From assembly GCA_035286365.1 (NCBI GenBank), contig DATHJZ010000076.1, positions 24,752 through 88,751 on the forward strand: DNA of 64,000 nucleotides, in the 5' to 3' direction. Of this stretch, positions 60,028 through 64,000 are shown one piece after another. Under the pieces are notes generated by a model that was not told the origin of the DNA, ran no database searches, and worked only from the letters and a program-made list of their open reading frames with translations. The stretch comes from CADEED01 sp035286365. GTDB lineage: Bacteria > Pseudomonadota > Gammaproteobacteria > Steroidobacterales > Steroidobacteraceae. Each line of letters opens with the position of its first letter. Position 1 is the stretch's first letter. The position numbers were made by a program, and so were the translations under genes.

Positions 60028-63000
60028 ATGCCAGTAACGCGGGGAAAAATCCGATCCTTCGCTGATTTCGCGCGCGTCGCGTTTGCGCTGACCTGCGCCC
60101 TCCTTTCCAGCGTCGCGTTCGCTACCCCGCCACTCAGCGTGCAGCGCTACAGCCTCGAGGAGGGACTCTCGCAGCAGGCTGTCAACGCAATCGTGCAGGA
60201 CTCCGAAGGCTTCATGTGGTTCGGCACGGAAGACGGCCTCAACCGCTTCGACGGCTACGAATTCCGCCAGTTGCGCCATGAACGTGGCAACACCCACACC
60301 TTGCCGAATGGCTGGATCTCCTCTCTCGTCGCGAGCGAAGACGGGTTGTGGATTGCCACCGATGGCGGTGGCGTGGTGTTTCGCAACGCGCAGACCGGTC
60401 AGCTCGAAGAGCCCGCGCTGCTGCGCGACGCGCCCGACCTGCAGCGCGTGCGCATGCTTGCGCGCGACCGCCTCGGAAGGTTGTGGATCGCTTCGCGCGA
60501 CGCCGGTGTCGCCATCTACGATGCGCGCAGCGGCGAACTCAAACGCATCCAGCATTCCGTCACCGAAACGCGCTCGCTGTCCGATAACGCGGTTCACAGC
60601 ATCCTGCACCTGCGCAGCGGCGACACGCTGGTGGGCACGGCGAGCGGACTCGACCGGTTTTCGGCCGCCAATCTCGATATTTCACGCATCGCGCTGCCAC
60701 CCGAATTGAGCCCGCAGGGCCAGCCCGTGCGCGTGCGTGCACTGACGGAATCCCCCGACGGCATGGTCTGGGTCGGCAGTGATGCAGGCCTCGGACGTTA
60801 CGATCCACGCGCTGAGCGCTGGCGCGTCTTCCGCGAGAACTCCGCCAACACCAACGCCCTGCCCGACAACCGGGTGCAGGCGCTGCTCATCGACAGCCAG
60901 GGCCGCCTGTGGGTGGGCCTGATACACGGACTGTCGTGGTTCGATTCATCGACGGAAACCTTTTCGAGCTATCACCGCGACGACGCCGAAATCCGCTCGC
61001 TGCCCGACGACTACATCGTCTCGCTGTTCGAGGATCGCGGCGGCAGCCTGTGGATAGGCACCAAGTCCGGTGGCCTCGCGAAATGGAACCCGCGCACCTG
61101 GTCCTTCGGCCACTTCCGCGCCAGCGCCGAGGAAGGATTCACCGATCGCAACATCACCTCGTTCGCCGAAGATCGCCTGGGACGCCTGTGGATCGGCACG
61201 TTCGGCAGCGGCATCAACCTGCTCAACCGCAATACCGGCAAGGTGACCCCCGTGCGGCACGCCGCCGCGCGCGGCAGCCTGAGTGACGACCGCGTCATGG
61301 CCATGCTCGAAGGCAGCGAAGGCGAAGTGTGGGTCGGGACGATGGGCGGTGGTCTCAATCGCTTCGATCCGCGGACTCTGAAGTCCGACGTCTATCAGCA
61401 TGATCCCGGTGTTCCCACCTCGCTTGCCGCACCTGGCGTCATGAGCCTCCTCGAGGTCGACAAACAGCTGTGGGTCGGCACGTTCGGCGGCGGCATTTCG
61501 CGTTTCGATGCGCGCACGCGCCGCTTCGAGAATCTGCGGCCCGGTCCCGAAGATGGCCTGCACCTGTCGAGCGGCCGCGTGACGGCGCTGGCGCGCGATC
61601 GCGGCGGGCACGTGTGGATCGGTACCGATGGCGGTGGCCTCAATGTATGGGACCAGAAGACGCGCCGGCTCTACTACTACAAGCGCGACGCCAACCAGCT
61701 GGACTCGCTGAGCGCCGATTCTATCTACTCCATCCTGGTAGATGATGGCGGTGGCGTCTGGATAGGCACTCGGGGTGGCGGCCTCGATCGCGTGCTCGAC
61801 CCGGCCGATGGGCCGGCGCACTTGCGCTTCGCCAACATCTCGGAGGCGCAGGGCCTGCCGAACAACACGGTTTATGGACTGCGCGCCGACGGCGCCGGCA
61901 ACATCTGGATCAGCACCAACTTTGGCCTGGCCCGCCTCGACCCGCGCAGTATCGGCCCGCAGAACCCGGCGATTCAGCGCTTTCACCGTCTGCACGGACT
62001 GCAGGCCGAAGAATTCAATTTCGGCGCGCACTATCGCGATCGCAGCGGCAAGTTGTTCTTCGGCGGCGCGGCCGGCTTCAATTCCTTCTACCCGGAAGTA
62101 CTCGAGTTCAACGAGCGTCCGCCGCGCGTGGTGCTCACGCAGTTCCTGAAACTCAACTCCCCCGGCGTCGCCGGCGTGCCGGAGGAACGGATCGAACGTC
62201 TTTCGCTGAGCCACAAGGAAGACGTCATTACGTTGCAGTTCGCCGCCCTCGACTTTGCCGACCCCAGGGCGAATCGCTACGAGTACAAGCTCGAGGGCTT
62301 CGACGATGACTGGGTGCGCGCCGATGAGCGCCGTGCCGCCACGTACACCAATCTGCCGGGTGGCAAATACGTTTTCCGTGTGCGCGCCAGCAACAGCGAT
62401 GGCGTGTGGAGCACGCAGGACCTGGCGCTGCCCGTCGACGTTTCTCCCTCACCCTGGGCCTCGCCCTGGGCGTACCTGGCCTACGCCCTGGTGGCCGTGC
62501 TGATGCTGCTGGCCGTGTGGTACGCGCAGCAGCGCCGCATCGCACGCGCCGCCGGACAGCGTCTCGAGCTCGAACAACAGGTGAGTGATCGCACCTATGA
62601 ACTCGCCGAGCGCAATCGCGAACTTGAAGAGGCGAACCGCAAGCTCGAGATGGCGAGCTTCACCGACACATTGACGGGTCTCGCGAATCGTCGATACCTG
62701 ATGGAGCATTTCCCGCGGCTGCTGGAAAAACGCGACAGCCAAGGCCTCGCCATCATGATCATCGACCTCGACGCGCTGAAGCCGATCAACGACCAGCATG
62801 GCCACGCCGCCGGCGACGAAGTGATCGTGGAGATCGCGAAAACGTTGCAGCAGGCCATCCGTCCCGATGATGTGCTGGTGCGCTGGGGCGGCGATGAATT
62901 CGTGGTGGTGGCGCAGGCGCGGCACGTCGAACACGCCACCATGCTCGCCGAACGCATTCGCGAACGCGTCGCGAAGATGAAATGCGTGTTGCCGCGCGGC

Positions 63001-63309
63001 GCAGTGGTGCGCACCAGCTGCTCCATCGGCCTCACCTGCCTGCCTTTCGTTCCTGGACAGCCCGACGCCGTCAGCTGGGAACATGCGATCAAGATCGCCG
63101 ATCTCGCGCTGTATCGCGCCAAGCGCGGGCGCAACGCCTGGCGCGGCTGGTTCGGCACCGAGCTGGTCGCCTCCCTGCAGTCGGTGATCAGCGCGGTTGA
63201 ATCGAACGTGGATGGACTGATCGCCAACGGCGTCATCATCGAGCAATCCTCGACGCGCGGCGGCGACGACACGGTGAATGCGTTGCGCGTGCTGCGCGAA
63301 GCGCGTTAA
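60028..63309 (+). CDS. Two-component-regulator-propeller diguanylate cyclase
   Basis: A 1093-residue membrane sensor. A signal peptide (about 15-32) is followed by two seven-bladed propeller modules built from repeats such as GLWIATDGGGV, LWIGTKSGGLAKW and VWIGTDGGGLNVW (about 40-690). A Y_Y_Y domain follows (YEYKLEGFDDDW near 750), then one membrane helix (AYLAYALVAVLMLLAVWY near 815), a coiled coil, and a GGDEF domain. The active motif is RWGGDEF, preceded by an RPDD inhibitory-site motif, so it should make c-di-GMP with product inhibition. The sensed signal is periplasmic and unknown. Confidence 0.93.
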   Translation: MPVTRGKIRSFADFARVAFALTCALLSSVAFATPPLSVQRYSLEEGLSQQAVNAIVQDSEGFMWFGTEDGLNRFDGYEFRQLRHERGNTHTLPNGWISSLVASEDGLWIATDGGGVVFRNAQTGQLEEPALLRDAPDLQRVRMLARDRLGRLWIASRDAGVAIYDARSGELKRIQHSVTETRSLSDNAVHSILHLRSGDTLVGTASGLDRFSAANLDISRIALPPELSPQGQPVRVRALTESPDGMVWVGSDAGLGRYDPRAERWRVFRENSANTNALPDNRVQALLIDSQGRLWVGLIHGLSWFDSSTETFSSYHRDDAEIRSLPDDYIVSLFEDRGGSLWIGTKSGGLAKWNPRTWSFGHFRASAEEGFTDRNITSFAEDRLGRLWIGTFGSGINLLNRNTGKVTPVRHAAARGSLSDDRVMAMLEGSEGEVWVGTMGGGLNRFDPRTLKSDVYQHDPGVPTSLAAPGVMSLLEVDKQLWVGTFGGGISRFDARTRRFENLRPGPEDGLHLSSGRVTALARDRGGHVWIGTDGGGLNVWDQKTRRLYYYKRDANQLDSLSADSIYSILVDDGGGVWIGTRGGGLDRVLDPADGPAHLRFANISEAQGLPNNTVYGLRADGAGNIWISTNFGLARLDPRSIGPQNPAIQRFHRLHGLQAEEFNFGAHYRDRSGKLFFGGAAGFNSFYPEVLEFNERPPRVVLTQFLKLNSPGVAGVPEERIERLSLSHKEDVITLQFAALDFADPRANRYEYKLEGFDDDWVRADERRAATYTNLPGGKYVFRVRASNSDGVWSTQDLALPVDVSPSPWASPWAYLAYALVAVLMLLAVWYAQQRRIARAAGQRLELEQQVSDRTYELAERNRELEEANRKLEMASFTDTLTGLANRRYLMEHFPRLLEKRDSQGLAIMIIDLDALKPINDQHGHAAGDEVIVEIAKTLQQAIRPDDVLVRWGGDEFVVVAQARHVEHATMLAERIRERVAKMKCVLPRGAVVRTSCSIGLTCLPFVPGQPDAVSWEHAIKIADLALYRAKRGRNAWRGWFGTELVASLQSVISAVESNVDGLIANGVIIEQSSTRGGDDTVNALRVLREAR

Positions 63310-63320
63310 CTGAGGCCCGC

Positions 63321-64000
63321 ATGGACAGCGACATCGCCCGATCCCTCCCCGACCTCGCGCTTATCGTGCGACGCGACGGCATCATCCTCTCCTGCGTCGG
63401 CGGCAACGCGGTGCGCGGACTCAACGCGCCCGAAGATGAGATACCCGGCCGCAACGTCGATGCGTTGTTTCCCGAATCCATCGCCACGCACCTGCTGCAG
63501 ACCGTGCGGCGCATTCTCAAGACCCGCAAGACCGCGCAGCAGCGCTACCAGGACGGCAACCTCGCGCTCGAGATGCGTTTCCAGGTGCAAGGCTTCGACC
63601 GCGTGCTGGTCGTGTGCCGCGATCTCGGCGCGGGCACTACGTCGAACGACTCCGGCCTCTATCCAAGTACCGGGGGGAACACCGTCGGCGCCATGCTGCC
63701 GCATCGTGATGGCTTCGAAAAATCGCTGCGCATGGCCCTCGACATGGCCGCGCTGCGCGAAGACGCCGTGGGTGTCGTACTCATTCACATCGGCAGCTAC
63801 GTCACCTATCAACACGTGTTCGGTTTCGAGCAGCCGGTTGGCCAGCGCGGAATCGAACACGTGTTGATAGGTGACGTAGCCGCCGATGTGAATGAGCACG
63901 ACACCCACGGCGTCTTCGCGCAGCGCGGCCATGTCGAGGGCCATGCGCAGCGATTTTTCGAAGCCATCACGATGCGGCAGCATGGCGCCGACGGTGTTCC
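63321..64000 (+). CDS. PAS-domain signalling protein, partial; frame probably corrupted at right edge
   Basis: The 5' part of a gene starting 11 bases after the diguanylate cyclase. Residues about 1-100 form a PAS-like sensor (SLPDLALIVRRDGIILSCVGG, VDALFPESIATHLLQTVRRIL). A degenerate GGDEF-like domain follows (HRDGFEKSLRMALDMAALRED, VVLIHIG). The frame is open to the window end, but from about 63823 it reads into the reverse complement of itself. The minus strand there reads on in a way that looks like the true continuation (YQHVFDSALANRLLE). Sequence after 63822 should not be trusted as this gene. Confidence 0.65.
   Translation, partial: MDSDIARSLPDLALIVRRDGIILSCVGGNAVRGLNAPEDEIPGRNVDALFPESIATHLLQTVRRILKTRKTAQQRYQDGNLALEMRFQVQGFDRVLVVCRDLGAGTTSNDSGLYPSTGGNTVGAMLPHRDGFEKSLRMALDMAALREDAVGVVLIHIGSYVTYQHVFGFEQPVGQRGIEHVLIGDVAADVNEHDTHGVFAQRGHVEGHAQRFFEAITMRQHGADGV
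63676..64000. repeat. Long inverted repeat, 147-bp arms, 31-bp spacer
   Basis: Arms 63676-63822 and 63854-64000 are reverse complements with two mismatches (63779/63897 and 63795/63881), around a spacer at 63823-63853. The right arm reaches the window end, so the true length may be greater. It lies wholly within one coding gene. A fold-back chimera from library or assembly is the likeliest cause. Confidence 0.9.

Noticed and set aside
63306..63983. 225-codon minus-strand frame at the right edge
   Set aside because: It exists because the inverted repeat places the PAS gene's own sequence on both strands; its second half is antisense to the PAS gene.

Overview
The window is about 64 kb of GC-rich (roughly 65% by eye) chromosomal DNA, densely coded on both strands. 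Gene content (complete System I cytochrome c maturation operon, NADP isocitrate dehydrogenase, aconitase A, CreD, MnmA followed by housekeeping genes, tmk-holB-pilZ order, PgsA-tRNA cluster) points to a free-living aerobic gammaproteobacterium, probably near the Xanthomonadales/Steroidobacterales/Nevskiales. That placement is inference from gene order and codon use, not from a marker phylogeny. No prophage, insertion sequence, CRISPR array or integrase was seen.

Layout. 0-7 kb: end of tmk, holB, a PilZ protein, an exported protein, a CNB-CNB-rhodanese fusion, a FadJ-like multifunctional beta-oxidation enzyme, an EEP-family hydrolase, and an orphan TIR-like (MTH538/ThsB-type) protein. 7-11 kb: cell-envelope genes, namely an S8 protease with a GlyGly-CTERM-like tail and two lipoproteins, one with an OmpA domain. 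10.9-16.7 kb: a regulatory island of two soluble histidine kinases and three Crp/Fnr-like regulators. Two kinase/Crp pairs are divergent and share a bipartite DNA element in their intergenic regions. One kinase is translationally coupled to an exported Cys-rich repeat protein. 17-21 kb: exported sugar/carbohydrate-type enzymes (SMP-30, ThuA, Tat-exported aldo/keto reductase) and a double VOC protein with a histone-H1-like tail. 22-29 kb: an acyl-CoA metabolism run (thiolase, FadB-like enzyme, MaoC-like hydratase) interleaved with a MATE exporter and an NTP/NDP-exchange-type transporter.

29-35.5 kb: ccmABCDEFGHI in one overlapping operon on the minus strand. 35.5-42 kb: tRNA-Leu, tRNA-Cys and tRNA-Gly, then a LOG-family protein, pgsA, uvrC, a family 5-type uracil-DNA glycosylase, icd and a class II DAHP synthase. 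42-45 kb: a saccharopine dehydrogenase family gene coupled to an ALDH7-type dehydrogenase, probably lysine catabolism. 45-48 kb: a PhoPQ-like two-component pair with a PepSY protein and a glycine-zipper protein. 48-57.7 kb: mazG, a CoA-type Nudix hydrolase, fumC, purB, a protein of unknown function, a Nudix hydrolase, mnmA, acnA. 57.7-64 kb: creD, a HAD phosphatase, a beta-propeller diguanylate cyclase, and a PAS protein that runs into a long inverted repeat at the right edge. That repeat looks like a fold-back assembly or library artefact.

Two DNA-level signals cut across the annotation. The octamers CCTAACAA/TTGTTAGG and GTAGATAG/CTATCTAC each occur about ten times, far more than base composition predicts. 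The paired divergent kinase/Crp modules with their shared element are the best candidate for an undescribed regulatory system.
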